64,000 bases of DNA from the NCBI GenBank assembly GCA_017501345.1, contig JAFVXC010000009.1, positions 3,658 through 67,657 of the forward strand, read 5' to 3'. The position numbers and the translations under genes were made by a program. Within the stretch, counting starts at the first letter, position 1, and every line of letters begins with the position of its first letter. Source of the DNA: Clostridia bacterium (lineage in GTDB: Bacteria; Bacillota_A; Clostridia; Oscillospirales; CAG-272). This document shows, in pieces, positions 42,187 through 53,858 of the stretch. The notes under the pieces were generated by a model that had not been told where the DNA came from, did no database searches, and saw only the letters and a program-made list of their open reading frames with translations.

Positions 42187-43254
42187 TTAAATATGACGGA
42201 TGATTTCGTCGGTGATCTCCTCGGTCGAGAGGAAGGGAGCGCCGTGGGAAAGATCGGCGGTGCGAAGTCCGGCTTCAAGCACCGTGTCGACCGCAGAAAC
42301 GATCGCGTCGGATTCCTTCGAGAGACCGAAGGAATAAAGGAGCATCATAGCGCCCGAGAGGATGGTTGCGATCGGGTTTGCGACGTGCTTGCCCGCAATG
42401 TCGGGGGCAGAGCCGTGGATCGGCTCGTAAAGCCCTCTTGTGCTGTCGCCGAGCGATGCAGAGGGGAGCATACCGATCGAGCCCGTGATCTGCGATGCCT
42501 CGTCCGAGAGGATGTCGCCGAACATATTCGACGTCACGATAACGTCAAACTGCGCGGGATTCCGGACGAGCTGCATTGCTGCGTTGTCGACGAGCATATC
42601 CGACAGCTCAACGTCGGGGTATTCCTCCGCGATCTCGTGCATAATCTTACGCCAGAGACGCGAGGTATCAAGAACGTTTGCCTTATCGATGCTGCAAAGG
42701 CGCTTATTACGCTTTCTTGCGGTCTCGAACGCAACGCGTGCGATGCGCTCGATTTCCATACGGCTGTAGCACTCTGTGTCATACGCCTCCTCGCCGTACT
42801 TACCCGTACGGTAGCCGCGCTCACCAAAGTAGATGCCGCCCGTCAGCTCTCGGACGATCATAATATCAAAGCCGTTTTCGACGATGTCCGCGCGAAGGGG
42901 ACAGTCGTCCTTCAGGGCAGGGTAAAGCTTTGCGGGACGGAGATTTGTGAAGAGTCCCATCGCCGAGCGAATGCCGAGCAGTGCCTTTTCGGGGCGAAGA
43001 TTTCCGGGGAGCGTATCCCATTTCGGACCGCCGACCGCACCGAGTAGAACGCTGTCGGATGCGAGACAGCCGTCGACCGTTTCCTTCGGGAGGGGCTCGC
43101 CGCAGGCGTCGATTGCTGCGCCGCCGATCAGGTAGGGGGTGAATGCAAACGTATGTCCGTATTTTTCGCCGACGGCGTTCAGCACGCGGACGGCGCTATT
43201 CACGATCTCGGGACCGATGCCGTCGCCGCGGAGAAGTGCGATATTGTAGTTCAT
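42187..43254 (-). CDS. leuB: 3-isopropylmalate dehydrogenase
   Basis: 355 residues. Isopropylmalate dehydrogenase signatures: [38 protein letters not shown] near 140, [11 protein letters not shown] near 225, [13 protein letters not shown] and the NAD-binding [13 protein letters not shown] near 277. Oxidises and decarboxylates 3-isopropylmalate in leucine synthesis. Last of the leu genes, 13 bp after leuD. Confidence 0.96.
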   Translation of the reverse strand: MNYNIALLRGDGIGPEIVNSAVRVLNAVGEKYGHTFAFTPYLIGGAAIDACGEPLPKETVDGCLASDSVLLGAVGGPKWDTLPGNLRPEKALLGIRSAMGLFTNLRPAKLYPALKDDCPLRADIVENGFDIMIVRELTGGIYFGERGYRTGKYGEEAYDTECYSRMEIERIARVAFETARKRNKRLCSIDKANVLDTSRLWRKIMHEIAEEYPDVELSDMLVDNAAMQLVRNPAQFDVIVTSNMFGDILSDEASQITGSIGMLPSASLGDSTRGLYEPIHGSAPDIAGKHVANPIATILSGAMMLLYSFGLSKESDAIVSAVDTVLEAGLRTADLSHGAPFLSTEEITDEIIRHI

Positions 43255-43267
43255 AGCCTTCCTCCTT

Positions 43268-43762
43268 TTATGCGAGCTCGCCCGATTTGATCGCCTCGAC
43301 GAGTCCGCCCGCTGCGATGATGCTCTGGATGAAGGGCGGGAAGGGCTGTGTTTCGAAGGATTCGCCCGTCGTACGGTTGTAGATCACACCTGCGTCAAGA
43401 TCGGCTTCGACTGTGTCGCCCTCGGAGATGCGGTCGACCGCATCGGGGCATTCGAGGATCGCAAGCCCGATATTGATCGAGTTGCGGTAGAAGATGCGTG
43501 CAAAGCTCTTCGCGATAACGAGGGAGATGCCGCTCTCCTTGATTGCGATCGGAGCGTGCTCGCGGGACGAGCCACAGCCGAAGTTTGCGCCTGCGATGAT
43601 CATATCGCCCGGAGCGATCTTCTTGTGGAAGTCCTTGTCGATGTCCTCCATACAGTGGGAGGCGAGCTCCTTTTTATCAATGGTATTGAGATGTCTTGCG
43701 GGGATGATGACGTCGGTGTCGACGTTGTCCCCGTACTTGACGGTTTTTCCGGTAAATTTCAT
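43268..43762 (-). CDS. leuD: 3-isopropylmalate dehydratase small subunit
   Basis: 164 residues from the ATG behind AGAGGAC. The frame runs back to 43957, but that part is repeat DNA. Seen: [17 protein letters not shown] near 12 and [14 protein letters not shown] near 60. Works with LeuC to isomerise 2- to 3-isopropylmalate. Length fits the short Clostridia/archaea-type LeuD. Confidence 0.95.
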   Translation of the reverse strand: MKFTGKTVKYGDNVDTDVIIPARHLNTIDKKELASHCMEDIDKDFHKKIAPGDMIIAGANFGCGSSREHAPIAIKESGISLVIAKSFARIFYRNSINIGLAILECPDAVDRISEGDTVEADLDAGVIYNRTTGESFETQPFPPFIQSIIAAGGLVEAIKSGELA

Positions 43763-43789
43763 AGGTTTTTGTCCTCTGTTATGATATTT

Positions 43790-43945
43790 CGAGGCACTGC
43801 CTCGAGCTCCGTTCGGAGGGACTTCTTTCGAGAAGTCTTCCCGAAACCCCTTCAAGAACTCGAAAAATATTTTCCGGAAAGATTCTTGAAGATTCTTAAG
43901 AAACTTCTTGCAAGAAGTTTCTTGAGCGGGGTCAAGGGGCAGAGC
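43790..43945. repeat. Hairpin repeat cluster inside the leu operon
   Basis: Lies between leuC and leuD (198 bp gap). Contains CTCGAGG-like, GGGACTTCTTTCGAGAAGTC, AAACTTCTTGCAAGAAGTTT and GGGGCAGAGCCCC hairpins, related to 4663-4825. No T-run follows the last hairpin on the minus strand, so it should not end transcription; it may affect mRNA stability. Confidence 0.5.
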
Positions 43946-43960
43946 CCCTTCATTCATTCG

Positions 43961-45220
43961 TCACACCTTGTTCGGGTCTGCGATCCTGCCTGCGATTGCG
44001 GAAGCGGCGGCAACTGCGGGAGAAGCGAGGTAGACCTCGGATTTGACGTCCCCCATTCTGCCGACGAAATTGCGGTTCGTGGTCGCAACGGCGCGCTCGC
44101 CTGCCGCGAGGATGCCCATATGACCGCCGAGACAGGGGCCACAGGTCGGGGTCGAGACGACGCATCCTGCCTCGATAAAGGTCTTGAGGATGCCGCTGTC
44201 GAGTGCCTTCAGATAGATATCCTGTGTTGCGGGAATGATAATGGCACGAACGTGACGCGCGATCTTTTTGCCCTTCAGGATCGAAGCCGCCTCCTCAAGA
44301 TCCTTGTAGTGACCGTTCGTGCAGGAGCCGATCACGACCTGATCGATGCGAACGTCGCCGATCTCATCGAAGGTCTTCGTGTTCTCGGGAAGATGGGGGA
44401 AGGCGACCGTCGAGCGGATCTCGGAGAGATCGATCTCGTAGGTCTCGTCATATTCTGCGTCGGGATCTGCCGTAAAGACCTTGAATTCCTTGTCGGTACG
44501 CTCCTTCACGTATGCGACCGTCTCGTCGTCGACCTCGAAAATGCCATTCTTCGCGCCTGCCTCGATCGCCATATTGGAGATCGTCAGACGGTCGTAGATC
44601 GAAAGCGCCGAAACACCCTCGCCCGTGAACTCCATCGACTTGTAGAGCGCGCCGTCCACACCGATCTTGCCGATGATGTGAAGGATCACGTCCTTGCCCG
44701 ATACGTATTTTCTGAGCTTGCCTTTAAGGACAAATCTGATCGCCGAGGGGACCTTGAACCACGCCTTACCCGTTGCCATACCGCACGCCATATCGGTCGA
44801 GCCGACACCGGTTGAGAATGCGCCGAGCGCACCGTAAGTACAGGTGTGAGAGTCCGCGCCGATCACGACGTCGCCGGGGACAACGAGCCCCTTTTCGGGG
44901 AGAAGGGCGTGCTCGATGCCCATTCTGCCGACGTCGTAGAAGTGCGTGACCTCGTGGTCATTGCAGAAGTCGCGGCACATTTTGCACTGTACCGCTGCCT
45001 TGATGTCCTTGTTTGGTGCGAAATGGTCCATAACCATCGTCACCTTATCCTTGTCGTAGACCTCCTTCGCGCCGATTCGCTCAAATTCGCGGATCGCAAC
45101 GGGGGAGGTAATATCGTTACCCAGCACGCGGTCGAGCTCGACGAGGATCAGCTGTCCTGCCTCTACACGGTCGAGTCCTGCACGGTTTGCCAGGATCTTT
45201 TGCGTCATTGTCATTGACAT
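43961..45220 (-). CDS. leuC: 3-isopropylmalate dehydratase large subunit
   Basis: 419 residues, aconitase family. [4Fe-4S] cysteines in [11 protein letters not shown] near 300 and [11 protein letters not shown] near 360; [23 protein letters not shown] near 125. The 419-residue form matches the HacA/LeuC type found in Clostridia and archaea. Needs leuD. Confidence 0.95.
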   Translation of the reverse strand: MSMTMTQKILANRAGLDRVEAGQLILVELDRVLGNDITSPVAIREFERIGAKEVYDKDKVTMVMDHFAPNKDIKAAVQCKMCRDFCNDHEVTHFYDVGRMGIEHALLPEKGLVVPGDVVIGADSHTCTYGALGAFSTGVGSTDMACGMATGKAWFKVPSAIRFVLKGKLRKYVSGKDVILHIIGKIGVDGALYKSMEFTGEGVSALSIYDRLTISNMAIEAGAKNGIFEVDDETVAYVKERTDKEFKVFTADPDAEYDETYEIDLSEIRSTVAFPHLPENTKTFDEIGDVRIDQVVIGSCTNGHYKDLEEAASILKGKKIARHVRAIIIPATQDIYLKALDSGILKTFIEAGCVVSTPTCGPCLGGHMGILAAGERAVATTNRNFVGRMGDVKSEVYLASPAVAAASAIAGRIADPNKV

Positions 45221-45249
45221 AGCTTTCGTTTCCTTTATTCAGATTAGGT

Positions 45250-46911
45250 TCAGTAGTTGATGATCGCGCCCTTATCGGCGGAGCTGACTGCGGCGGCGTA
45301 GCGGCGGAGATAGCCCGTGATGTTTTCCTTCTTCTTGATAGGCATTTCTGCTTTTCTCTTTGCGAGCTCCTCGTCGGAGACCTTCAGCTCGATCCTGTAT
45401 TCGGGAATGTTGATCGAAATGATGTCCCCGTCCTTTACGTATGCGATCGTTCCGCCGCTGACCGCCTCGGGAGAGACGTGACCGATTGACGCGCCGCGCG
45501 TTGCACCCGAGAAGCGTCCGTCAGTGATCAGCGCGACGTCCTTATCAAGTCCCATACCCGCGATTGCGGAGGTGGGGGAGAGCATTTCACGCATACCTGG
45601 GCCGCCTGCGGGACCCTCGTAGCGGATGACGACGACGTCGCCCTTTACGATCTTACCGGCGTAGATCGCTGCGATCGCCTCCTCCTCGCTCTCGTAGACC
45701 TTTGCGGGACCCTCGTGCACGAGCATTTCGGAAGCGACTGCACTGCGCTTCACGACGCATCCGTCAGGAGCGAGATTGCCGCGGAGAACCGCGATGCCAC
45801 CTGTTCTGCTGAATGCGTTGTCGACCTTGCGGATGACCGTATCGTCGCGGTTTTCTGCGTCCGCGATGTTTTCACCGAGCGTTTTGCCCGTAACCGTCAA
45901 GACCGAGGTGTCGAGCAGTCCGAGCTCTGCGATCTCCTTCAAAACGGCGTATACGCCGCCTGCCTCGTTCAGATCCTCCATATAGGTCGGACCTGCGGGA
46001 GCGAGGTGGCAAAGATTCGGGGTCTTTTCGCTGATGCGGTTGACCTCGTCAAGCGAGAAGGGAACACCGCATTCGTTCGCGATCGCGGGAAGATGGAGCA
46101 TACTGTTCGTCGAGCAGCCGAGCGCCATATCTGCGGTGATCGCATTTCGGATCGCACCCTCAGTCATAATGTCGCGCGGACGGATATTCTTTCTGACAAG
46201 CTCCATTACCTGCATGCCGGCGTGCTTGGCAAGCTCAATGCGCGCGGAATACGCCGCCGGGATCGTTCCGTTTCCGCGGAGTCCCATACCGAGCACCTCG
46301 GTAAGGCAGTTCATCGAGTTTGCAGTGTACATACCCGAGCACGAGCCGCAGGAGGGGCAGGTCTTGCATTCGAATTCGTTCAGCTTCTCCTCGTCGATCT
46401 TGCCCGCTTTGTAGGCGCCGACCGCCTCGAACATACTCGAAAGGCTGGTCTTCTTGCCGCCGACGCGACCCGCAAGCATCGGACCGCCGCTGACGAAAAC
46501 GGTGGGGATATTGAGACGTGCCGCCGCCATCAGGAGACCGGGCACGTTCTTGTCACAGTTGGGGATCATCACAAGGCCGTCAAAGCCGTGAGCCATTACC
46601 ATCGCCTCGGTCGAGTCGGCAATGAGATCTCTCGTGACGAGCGAATATTTCATACCGACGTGTCCCATTGCGATGCCATCGCAGACAGCGATCGCGGGGA
46701 AAACGATAGGCGTACCGCCCGTCATAGCAACACCGAGCTTGACTGCCTCGGTGATCTTGTCGAGGTTCATATGACCGGGAACGATCTCGTTATATGAGCT
46801 GACGATTCCGATGAGCGGCCGCTGCTGCTCCTCCTCGGTGAGGCCGAGGGCGTGGTAGAGCGATCGGTGCGGCGCGTTTTGGAAGCCGTTTACGATTGTA
46901 TCTTTTACCAT
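45250..46911 (-). CDS. ilvD: Dihydroxy-acid dehydratase
   Basis: 553 residues. Fe-S ligand segments [11 protein letters not shown] near 118 and [16 protein letters not shown] near 190, plus the [11 protein letters not shown] and [11 protein letters not shown] motifs. Converts dihydroxy-isovalerate and dihydroxy-methylvalerate to the keto acids of valine and isoleucine. Oxygen-sensitive enzyme, in keeping with an anaerobe. Confidence 0.96.
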   Translation of the reverse strand: MVKDTIVNGFQNAPHRSLYHALGLTEEEQQRPLIGIVSSYNEIVPGHMNLDKITEAVKLGVAMTGGTPIVFPAIAVCDGIAMGHVGMKYSLVTRDLIADSTEAMVMAHGFDGLVMIPNCDKNVPGLLMAAARLNIPTVFVSGGPMLAGRVGGKKTSLSSMFEAVGAYKAGKIDEEKLNEFECKTCPSCGSCSGMYTANSMNCLTEVLGMGLRGNGTIPAAYSARIELAKHAGMQVMELVRKNIRPRDIMTEGAIRNAITADMALGCSTNSMLHLPAIANECGVPFSLDEVNRISEKTPNLCHLAPAGPTYMEDLNEAGGVYAVLKEIAELGLLDTSVLTVTGKTLGENIADAENRDDTVIRKVDNAFSRTGGIAVLRGNLAPDGCVVKRSAVASEMLVHEGPAKVYESEEEAIAAIYAGKIVKGDVVVIRYEGPAGGPGMREMLSPTSAIAGMGLDKDVALITDGRFSGATRGASIGHVSPEAVSGGTIAYVKDGDIISINIPEYRIELKVSDEELAKRKAEMPIKKKENITGYLRRYAAAVSSADKGAIINY

Positions 46912-46946
46912 AATATTATCCTTCTACAGGTTTCTTGTTATTTTCG

Positions 46947-47063
46947 CCGTAGGGGCGATTCACGAATTGCCCGACTGTCGGATTCCGCTTGCCGTTGCGG
47001 AAGAGCCGATTGCCGAGGCTGCTGCCCGGGCGCTGTCCGGCAACTCGTGAACCACTCCTACGG
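46947..47063. repeat. 117-bp MITE-like GTAGGGGCG element between ilvC and ilvD
   Basis: Ends are imperfect 25-bp inverted repeats: CCGTAGGGGCGATTCACGAA on the left and the complement CCGTAGGAGTGGTTCACGAG on the right. No ORF. Placed in the 240-bp gap within the operon; shares ends with the short element at 528-577. Confidence 0.62.
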
Positions 47064-47151
47064 AGTCGGTTCTTTTTTGTACGTTCGTTCTGCGGATAGG
47101 CGAGGGGAAAGCCGTCGGTGTTACGCGACAGGCCTCCCCTTGCTGCCGTTA

Positions 47152-48216
<1,065 letters not shown>

Positions 48217-48729
48217 TTAATTTGTGCCCTTGGTGAGGAGCGACGTGCTGCCGCGGTCAAGGGCTACGATGCCCGTGCGGCACATTTCAATGATGCCGTA
48301 GGGAAGCATCAGCTTCACGAAGGCATCAATCTTGGAGGGATCGCCCGTGAGCTCAATACACATCTCGTCGGTCGTGTAGTCAATGACCTTCGCGCGGTAG
48401 ACGTCTACCGCAGACATCACGTCCCCTCTGCTTGCCGGATCGTTTTTGACCTTAATGAGCATCAGCTCTCTCGTGATCGAATCCTCCTCAAGCACCTCTA
48501 CCTTTTTGACATTGTAGAGCTTGCGGAGCTGATTGATCAGCTGCTCTCTCGCGTATCCGTCTCCGCTGAGGCAGATCGTGATGCGTGAATACTCGGAGCT
48601 TTCAGTCTCGCCGACGGTGAGGGCGTCGATGTTGAAGCCGCGACGGGTAAACATACTCGTAACGCGGGTCAGGACGCCGAACTGGTTGTCAACGTAGACT
48701 GCGATGACGAATTGATTTTTCTTCTTCAT
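48217..48729 (-). CDS. ilvN: Acetolactate synthase small subunit
   Basis: 170 residues. N-terminal ACT domain with VDNQFGVLTRVTSMFTRRGF and a C-terminal regulatory domain (ELTGDPSKIDAFVKLMLPYG). Confers valine feedback inhibition on IlvB in known enzymes. The start codon is only 3 bp after ilvB. Confidence 0.95.
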   Translation of the reverse strand: MKKKNQFVIAVYVDNQFGVLTRVTSMFTRRGFNIDALTVGETESSEYSRITICLSGDGYAREQLINQLRKLYNVKKVEVLEEDSITRELMLIKVKNDPASRGDVMSAVDVYRAKVIDYTTDEMCIELTGDPSKIDAFVKLMLPYGIIEMCRTGIVALDRGSTSLLTKGTN

Positions 48730-48732
48730 AAA

Positions 48733-50418
48733 TCACACCTCCGGTTTCCGTACGATGATGTCGTCGATCGCGCCGCCGGGAGGAAGCATCGGAAGCACGA
48801 ATTCATCCTGCCCGATCGGGGTGTCGATCACGACGGGACCGTTTACGGTCAGAGCCTTTTTGAACACCTCGCGAAATTCCTCAATCGAGGAAACGCGGTA
48901 GCCTTCGGCACCGAACGCCTCTGCAAGTTTCACGAAATCGGTCTTGCGATCGAGCACGGTGTTCGAATAGTGCTTGTTGAAGAAGAGGGTCTGCCATTGG
49001 CGAACCATACCGAGCACGCCATTGTTGAACAGGACGATCACGACGGGGATCTTGTAAGAGACCGCCGTTGCAAGCTCGTTCAGATTCATACCGAAGCTGC
49101 CGTCACCCGTGATCAGTACAGTCGTGTCGCGGCTTGCGACGCGCGCACCGATCGCCGCACCGAGGCCGAAGCCCATTGTTCCGAGACCACCGCTTGAAAC
49201 GAATCTGCGAGTGCTGTCGAAATGTGCATACTGCGCGGTCCACATCTGATGCTGACCGACGTCGGTCGCGAAGATCGTACCCTTCGGCTTTTCTGCATTG
49301 ATCACGTCTAGGATCTGTCGCGGTGTGATCGCACCACCTGCGAGACGCTCAGCCTCCTCTGCAAATCGGAGCTCGTCCTTCTTAAAGGCGGTGACAAGCT
49401 CGTTCCATTCGGGATGCTTGCTTTCGGAAAGCCCCGAAACGATACGGCGGAAGGAATCCTCCACGTCGCCGACGATGCCGACTGACACGCGGATGTTTTT
49501 ATTGATCTCCGAAAAATCGGGGTCAAGCTGAATGATCTTGCTGTTCTGCGCAAATTTCGAAACGTTTCCGGTTGCGCGGTCGCTGAAGCGTACGCCGACC
49601 GCGAGGATGCAGTCGGAATCCTTCAGTGCCATAGAGGAGGCGTAATGACCGTGCATACCCTCCATTCCCAGGAAGCGCGGCTCGTCGTTCGAGATTGCCG
49701 AAAGTCCCATAAACGAGCAGCCGATATATGCGTCGATCTTTTCTGCGAGGGCAAGCACCTCTCGGCCCATACCGAGTCCTGCCGCACCGCCGCCGATATA
49801 TATGTAAGGCCGTTTTGCATCCTTCAGAATATCGATCGCCGCGTCGATCTTATCCTGCGCTCCGAGCGGCAGGGGGATCTTTTCGGGAATGGGCTCGGGC
49901 TCGTATTCGGTCACGGCTGTCTGTACGTCCTTCGGAATGTCAATGAGGACGGGACCGGGTCTGCCCGATTTTGCAATGCGGAAGGCCTCGCGGATCACGT
50001 CCGCAAGCTTCGTGACGTCATTGACGAAATAGTTGTGCTTCGTGATCGGAAGCGTGATGCCCGTGATATCGATCTCCTGGAAGCTGTCCTTGCCGATCAG
50101 AGAACAGGAGACGTTTCCCGTGATCGCAACCAATGGGATCGAGTCGAGCATCGCGGTCGCGATACCCGTTACGAGGTTGGTCGCACCGGGACCCGAGGTC
50201 GCGATGACGACACCGACCTTGCCCGTCGCGCGGGAGTATCCGTCTGCCGCGTGGGATGCACCCTGCTCGTGTGCGGTGAGGATGTGATTCAGTCGATCGC
50301 TCCTTTCGTAAAGAGCGTCGTATATGTTGATAACCTGACCGCCGGGGTAGCCGAACACGTCGGTAACCCCCTGCTCGATCAAGGTCTCAATGACGATTTC
50401 TGCGCCTTTGAGCTTCAT
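48733..50418 (-). CDS. ilvB: Acetolactate synthase large subunit
   Basis: 561 residues. TPP enzyme with the catalytic Glu in the AHEQGASHAADGYSRATG segment near 50 and the GDGSFGMNLNEL...N cofactor motif near 450. First common step of valine, leucine and isoleucine synthesis. Starts 27 bp after leuA. Confidence 0.96.
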   Translation of the reverse strand: MKLKGAEIVIETLIEQGVTDVFGYPGGQVINIYDALYERSDRLNHILTAHEQGASHAADGYSRATGKVGVVIATSGPGATNLVTGIATAMLDSIPLVAITGNVSCSLIGKDSFQEIDITGITLPITKHNYFVNDVTKLADVIREAFRIAKSGRPGPVLIDIPKDVQTAVTEYEPEPIPEKIPLPLGAQDKIDAAIDILKDAKRPYIYIGGGAAGLGMGREVLALAEKIDAYIGCSFMGLSAISNDEPRFLGMEGMHGHYASSMALKDSDCILAVGVRFSDRATGNVSKFAQNSKIIQLDPDFSEINKNIRVSVGIVGDVEDSFRRIVSGLSESKHPEWNELVTAFKKDELRFAEEAERLAGGAITPRQILDVINAEKPKGTIFATDVGQHQMWTAQYAHFDSTRRFVSSGGLGTMGFGLGAAIGARVASRDTTVLITGDGSFGMNLNELATAVSYKIPVVIVLFNNGVLGMVRQWQTLFFNKHYSNTVLDRKTDFVKLAEAFGAEGYRVSSIEEFREVFKKALTVNGPVVIDTPIGQDEFVLPMLPPGGAIDDIIVRKPEV

Positions 50419-50445
50419 TTATAGGTGAACTCCTTTCGCTATATA

Positions 50446-52122
50446 TTATCTTGCCGCTCTTTTTTCAAGAAGCAGGCGGTTTACGGCACTGCAAAGAGCC
50501 TTCTGCGACGAGCGGCTGATGTCCTCGTCGATGCCCGTGCCCCAATAGGCCTTACCGTCGTAGACGATCCCTATGTAGGATGCCGCCTTCGAGGAGGATT
50601 TGCCCTCCAGAGCGTGCTGTGTATAGGATTCAAGGGTGAAGTCAAGCTGTGTGAAGGCCTTGAGGGCGTTGCTCACGGCGTCGAGACGGCCGTTGCCTGT
50701 GACCGAAACGGTCTCCTTCCGCGCGCCCATGTGCAGGGTGACGCTTGCGTTCACGCCGGCTGCCGTGTCGGTAAATGCCGTTTTTCCAAGCGAGAGCGGG
50801 GCCTCGAGATTCACGAAGTCGCGTAAGAAGATGTCGTAGACCTCCTTCGGGAGAAGCTCGCGATGCTCGGTGTCGGAGATGTGCTTTATGTGGTAACCGA
50901 ATACCTCGCGCATCTTCGGCGGGAGGACGTGATTGTACTGCGTTTCAAGAATGTATCCGATGCCGCCCTTGCCCGACTGAGAATTGATGCGGATGACGTC
51001 CGCCTCGTAAATGCGTCCGACGTCCGAGGGATCGATCGGGAGGTAGGGCACGTTCCAAATCTTCAGATCCTTTTCGGCGCGCCACTTCATACCCTTGGCG
51101 ATCGCATCCTGATGCGAGCCGCTGAATGCCGCGAAGACGAGCTGACCGCTGTATGGCTGACGCTCATAGACGTGCATTCTCGTAACCTTTTCGTAGACCT
51201 CGGTGATTGCGGGGAGATTCGAGAAATCGAGACCCGGATCAACGCCCTGCGAAAAGAGGTTCAGGGCGAGGGTGACGATATCGACGTTGCCGGTGCGCTC
51301 GCCGTTACCGAACAGTGTACCCTCGATGCGGTCACCGCCTGCGAGAAGCCCCATTTCGCTGTCCGCGATGGCGCACCCACGGTCGTTGTGCGGGTGAAGG
51401 GAGATAATCACGTTCTCACGGAACAAGAGATTCTTGTCCATATATTCGACCTGCGCGGCGTAAACGTGCGGCATCGAATGGGAGACCGTGACGGGAAGAT
51501 TGATAATGACCTTGCTTTCTGCGGTCGGCTTCCATACGTTAAGGACTGCGTTGCAGATCTCGAGTGCGAACTCGGGCTCTGTTCCCGTGAAGCTTTCGGG
51601 GGAATATTCGAAGATGATATTGCCCTCGGCCTCTTTCCGATACTTCTCGCAAAGCTCAGCTCCGAAGACGGCGATCTTTACGATTTCTTCCTTATTCTTT
51701 TTAAAGACCTGCTCGCGCTGTGCGACCGACGTTGAATTGTACAGATGAACGACCGCGTTTTTGGCACCGCGGATTGCCTCAAAGGTCTTTTTTATGATGT
51801 GCTCTCGCGACTGGGTGAGGACCTGGATCGTTACGTCGTCGGGGATCAGGTTCTGCTCGATCAGGGTACGGCAGAACTCGTACTCGGTCTCGGAGGCGGC
51901 GGGGAAGCCGATCTCGATTTCCTTAAAGCCGATGTCGCACAGCACCTTGAAGAATTCGAGCTTCTCCTCAAGGCTCATCGGAATGATGAGTGCCTGATTA
52001 CCGTCGCGAAGGTCGACGCTGCACCAGATCGGCGCCTTGTCGAGGCTGTCCTTTTTCATCCAGTCCATCGTAACACCCTGCGGGATGAAATATTGCTTTT
52101 CATATTTTTCGTAATTGTTCAT
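50446..52122 (-). CDS. leuA: 2-isopropylmalate synthase, long (LeuA2-type)
   Basis: 558 residues, longer than the ~510 of E. coli-type LeuA. DLRDGNQALIIPMS near 38, the metal-binding SLHPHNDRGCA near 248, and a C-terminal LeuA dimer domain from ~430. The fungal-like LeuA2 form is known in Actinobacteria and some Clostridia. First gene after the T-box leader and committed step to leucine; the C-terminal domain normally binds leucine for feedback. Confidence 0.95.
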   Translation of the reverse strand: MNNYEKYEKQYFIPQGVTMDWMKKDSLDKAPIWCSVDLRDGNQALIIPMSLEEKLEFFKVLCDIGFKEIEIGFPAASETEYEFCRTLIEQNLIPDDVTIQVLTQSREHIIKKTFEAIRGAKNAVVHLYNSTSVAQREQVFKKNKEEIVKIAVFGAELCEKYRKEAEGNIIFEYSPESFTGTEPEFALEICNAVLNVWKPTAESKVIINLPVTVSHSMPHVYAAQVEYMDKNLLFRENVIISLHPHNDRGCAIADSEMGLLAGGDRIEGTLFGNGERTGNVDIVTLALNLFSQGVDPGLDFSNLPAITEVYEKVTRMHVYERQPYSGQLVFAAFSGSHQDAIAKGMKWRAEKDLKIWNVPYLPIDPSDVGRIYEADVIRINSQSGKGGIGYILETQYNHVLPPKMREVFGYHIKHISDTEHRELLPKEVYDIFLRDFVNLEAPLSLGKTAFTDTAAGVNASVTLHMGARKETVSVTGNGRLDAVSNALKAFTQLDFTLESYTQHALEGKSSSKAASYIGIVYDGKAYWGTGIDEDISRSSQKALCSAVNRLLLEKRAAR

Positions 52123-52160
52123 AGGGGTTGTTCCTTTCCTTGGGTGCGGGCGAATTTAAC

Positions 52161-52462
52161 AAAAAAACGCCTCCCTCACGCAAATATCCCACGATTGCGT
52201 AAAAGAGACGAAGACGATTCTCCGCGGTACCACTCTGCTTGGTGCGTTGCACCCACTTGTGTCCTGTCAAGCAACAGGATCTCTCGATAACGGGAGAGAC
52301 CGTCCAAATCTACAAGGAATCGCTCGAGAGGGCTCGAACGCCGTTCGGATGGAAGCTCAGGGAGGAGATAACTGCCGCCTGCATATCGTCTCGCACCGTC
52401 CGACGACTCTCTGAAATGCTTTCTGCAGCAGCCGGGATTCCCATCGGCGCTTTTCAAAAGAA
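52161..52462 (-). ncRNA. T-box riboswitch leader of the leu/ilv operon (probably Leu)
   Basis: On the minus strand: Stem I opening with AGAGAGTCG and GGTGCGAG, a specifier region, a TGAGC element, then the T-box AGAGTGGTACCGCGG at 52222-52236 and a terminator stem (CGTCTC with GAGGCG, ACGCA with TGCGT) followed by seven T at 52161-52167. Five nt before TGAGC lies CTC (52365-52367), the position expected for the specifier and a leucine codon; ATC (Ile) overlaps it one base away. Uncharged tRNA-Leu would stabilise the antiterminator and turn the operon on. Confidence 0.9.
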
Positions 52463-52469
52463 TAGACCT

Positions 52470-52498
52470 ATTATAATACAGTTTTTCTTTCTTGTCAA
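52470..52498 (-). promoter_or_regulatory. Promoter of the leu/ilv operon
   Basis: Minus strand TTGACA (52493-52498), 17-bp spacer, TATAAT (52470-52475), starting transcription just before the T-box leader. Confidence 0.9.
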
Positions 52499-52623
52499 GG
52501 GGGGAAAACAATTTTTTTTGAAAGTTTTTTGAAATTTTCGGCAAAGGAGGAACAAAAACGACTTATCGCCGCTCGGGGACGAAATAAAAATTCCAAAAAC
52601 GGAATAAAATTTGCAAAAAACGC

Positions 52624-52652
52624 TTGACAATATGCCGAAAAAGGAGTATAAT
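52624..52652 (+). promoter_or_regulatory. recA promoter
   Basis: TTGACA (52624-52629), 17-bp spacer, TATAAT (52647-52652), 60 bp before the recA start. No clear LexA box overlaps it. Confidence 0.88.
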
Positions 52653-52712
52653 GAAGCCATAAAAGAAACGAACAAAAGCGAATACACACTTCGTTCACAA
52701 AGGAGCAACAAA

Positions 52713-53849
52713 ATGGCTACAAAATCGAGTAAGAAGAATATGACCCCCATCGAAACGGGGGGCGATAAGGAAGCAAAGGCAAAGGCGCTGAAAACGGCGA
52801 TCTCCCAACTGGAGCGCGATTACGGCGCGGGCACGATTATGAAGCTTGGCGAAAACACCCGTATGGAAGTGCAGGCGGTGCATACGGGCTCGATCGCACT
52901 TGATATGGCGCTCGGCATCGGTGGTGTTCCGCGCGGACGCATCATAGAGATCTTCGGCCCTGAATCCTCGGGTAAAACGACGGTCGCGCTTCACATCATT
53001 GCAGAGGTGCAGAAGGCGGGGGGAGAGGCGGCATTTATTGATGCCGAGCACGCGCTCGATCCGGTCTACGCGAAGGCACTCGGCGTAGACATCAACAATC
53101 TGCTCGTTTCCCAGCCCGATTGCGGCGAGGACGCGCTTGAGATCACCGAGGCACTTGTGCGCTCGGGTGCGATCGACGTCGTGGTCATCGACTCGGTCGC
53201 GGCACTCGTTCCGCGTCAGGAGATCGAGGGCGATATGGGACAGAGTATGGTCGGTGTGCAGGCGCGTCTGATGTCTCAGGCGATGCGTAAGCTCTCCGCG
53301 ATCATTTCGAAAACCAATGCCGTGGTCATTTTCATCAATCAGCTTCGCGAAAAGGTCGGTGTGCTGTATGGAAATCCCGAGACGACGACGGGCGGTCGCG
53401 CACTGAAGTTCTATGCATCGGTCCGTATCGATATCCGCAAGACCGATCAGCTGAAGAACGGTTCGGAGATCTACGGCAACCGCGTAAAGTGCAAGATCGT
53501 AAAGAACAAGGTCGCGCCCCCCTTCCGCGTTGCCGAATTTGATATTCTGTATGGAAAGGGAATCTCCCGTGACGGTGAGATCCTCGATTATGCGATTACG
53601 CTCGACGTCATCAAGAAGAGCGGCTCGTGGTTTTCGTACGAGGGCGAGCGTATCGGTCAGGGCAAGGACAACGTGCGCAAGAAGCTGGAGGCCGATCCCG
53701 CGTTTGCCGCAGAGGTCGAAGCGAAGGTGCGCGCCGCGCTTGAAAGCGGTGCCATCGGCGGAGAGGACGAGTTCGAGCTTGAGGAGGACGGAGACGGTGA
53801 CGATTTCGACATTCGCGTTCTCGAGGCGGATGACGAAGCGGGTCTCTGA
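52713..53849 (+). CDS. recA: RecA recombinase
   Basis: 378 residues from the ATG behind AAAGGAG; the frame extends 34 codons upstream over the promoter and is not used. Walker [10 protein letters not shown] near 75, [11 protein letters not shown] near 148, the [11 protein letters not shown] loop L2 region near 203, and an acidic C-terminus ([10 protein letters not shown]). Coats single-stranded DNA for homologous recombination and, if LexA exists, SOS induction. recX follows 9 bp later. Confidence 0.97.
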   Translation: MATKSSKKNMTPIETGGDKEAKAKALKTAISQLERDYGAGTIMKLGENTRMEVQAVHTGSIALDMALGIGGVPRGRIIEIFGPESSGKTTVALHIIAEVQKAGGEAAFIDAEHALDPVYAKALGVDINNLLVSQPDCGEDALEITEALVRSGAIDVVVIDSVAALVPRQEIEGDMGQSMVGVQARLMSQAMRKLSAIISKTNAVVIFINQLREKVGVLYGNPETTTGGRALKFYASVRIDIRKTDQLKNGSEIYGNRVKCKIVKNKVAPPFRVAEFDILYGKGISRDGEILDYAITLDVIKKSGSWFSYEGERIGQGKDNVRKKLEADPAFAAEVEAKVRAALESGAIGGEDEFELEEDGDGDDFDIRVLEADDEAGL

Positions 53850-53858
53850 TATACGACG

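Noticed and set aside
52653..52712. LexA/SOS box upstream of recA
   Set aside because: CGAAC and GTTC fragments occur but not with the Firmicutes GAAC-N4-GTTC spacing.
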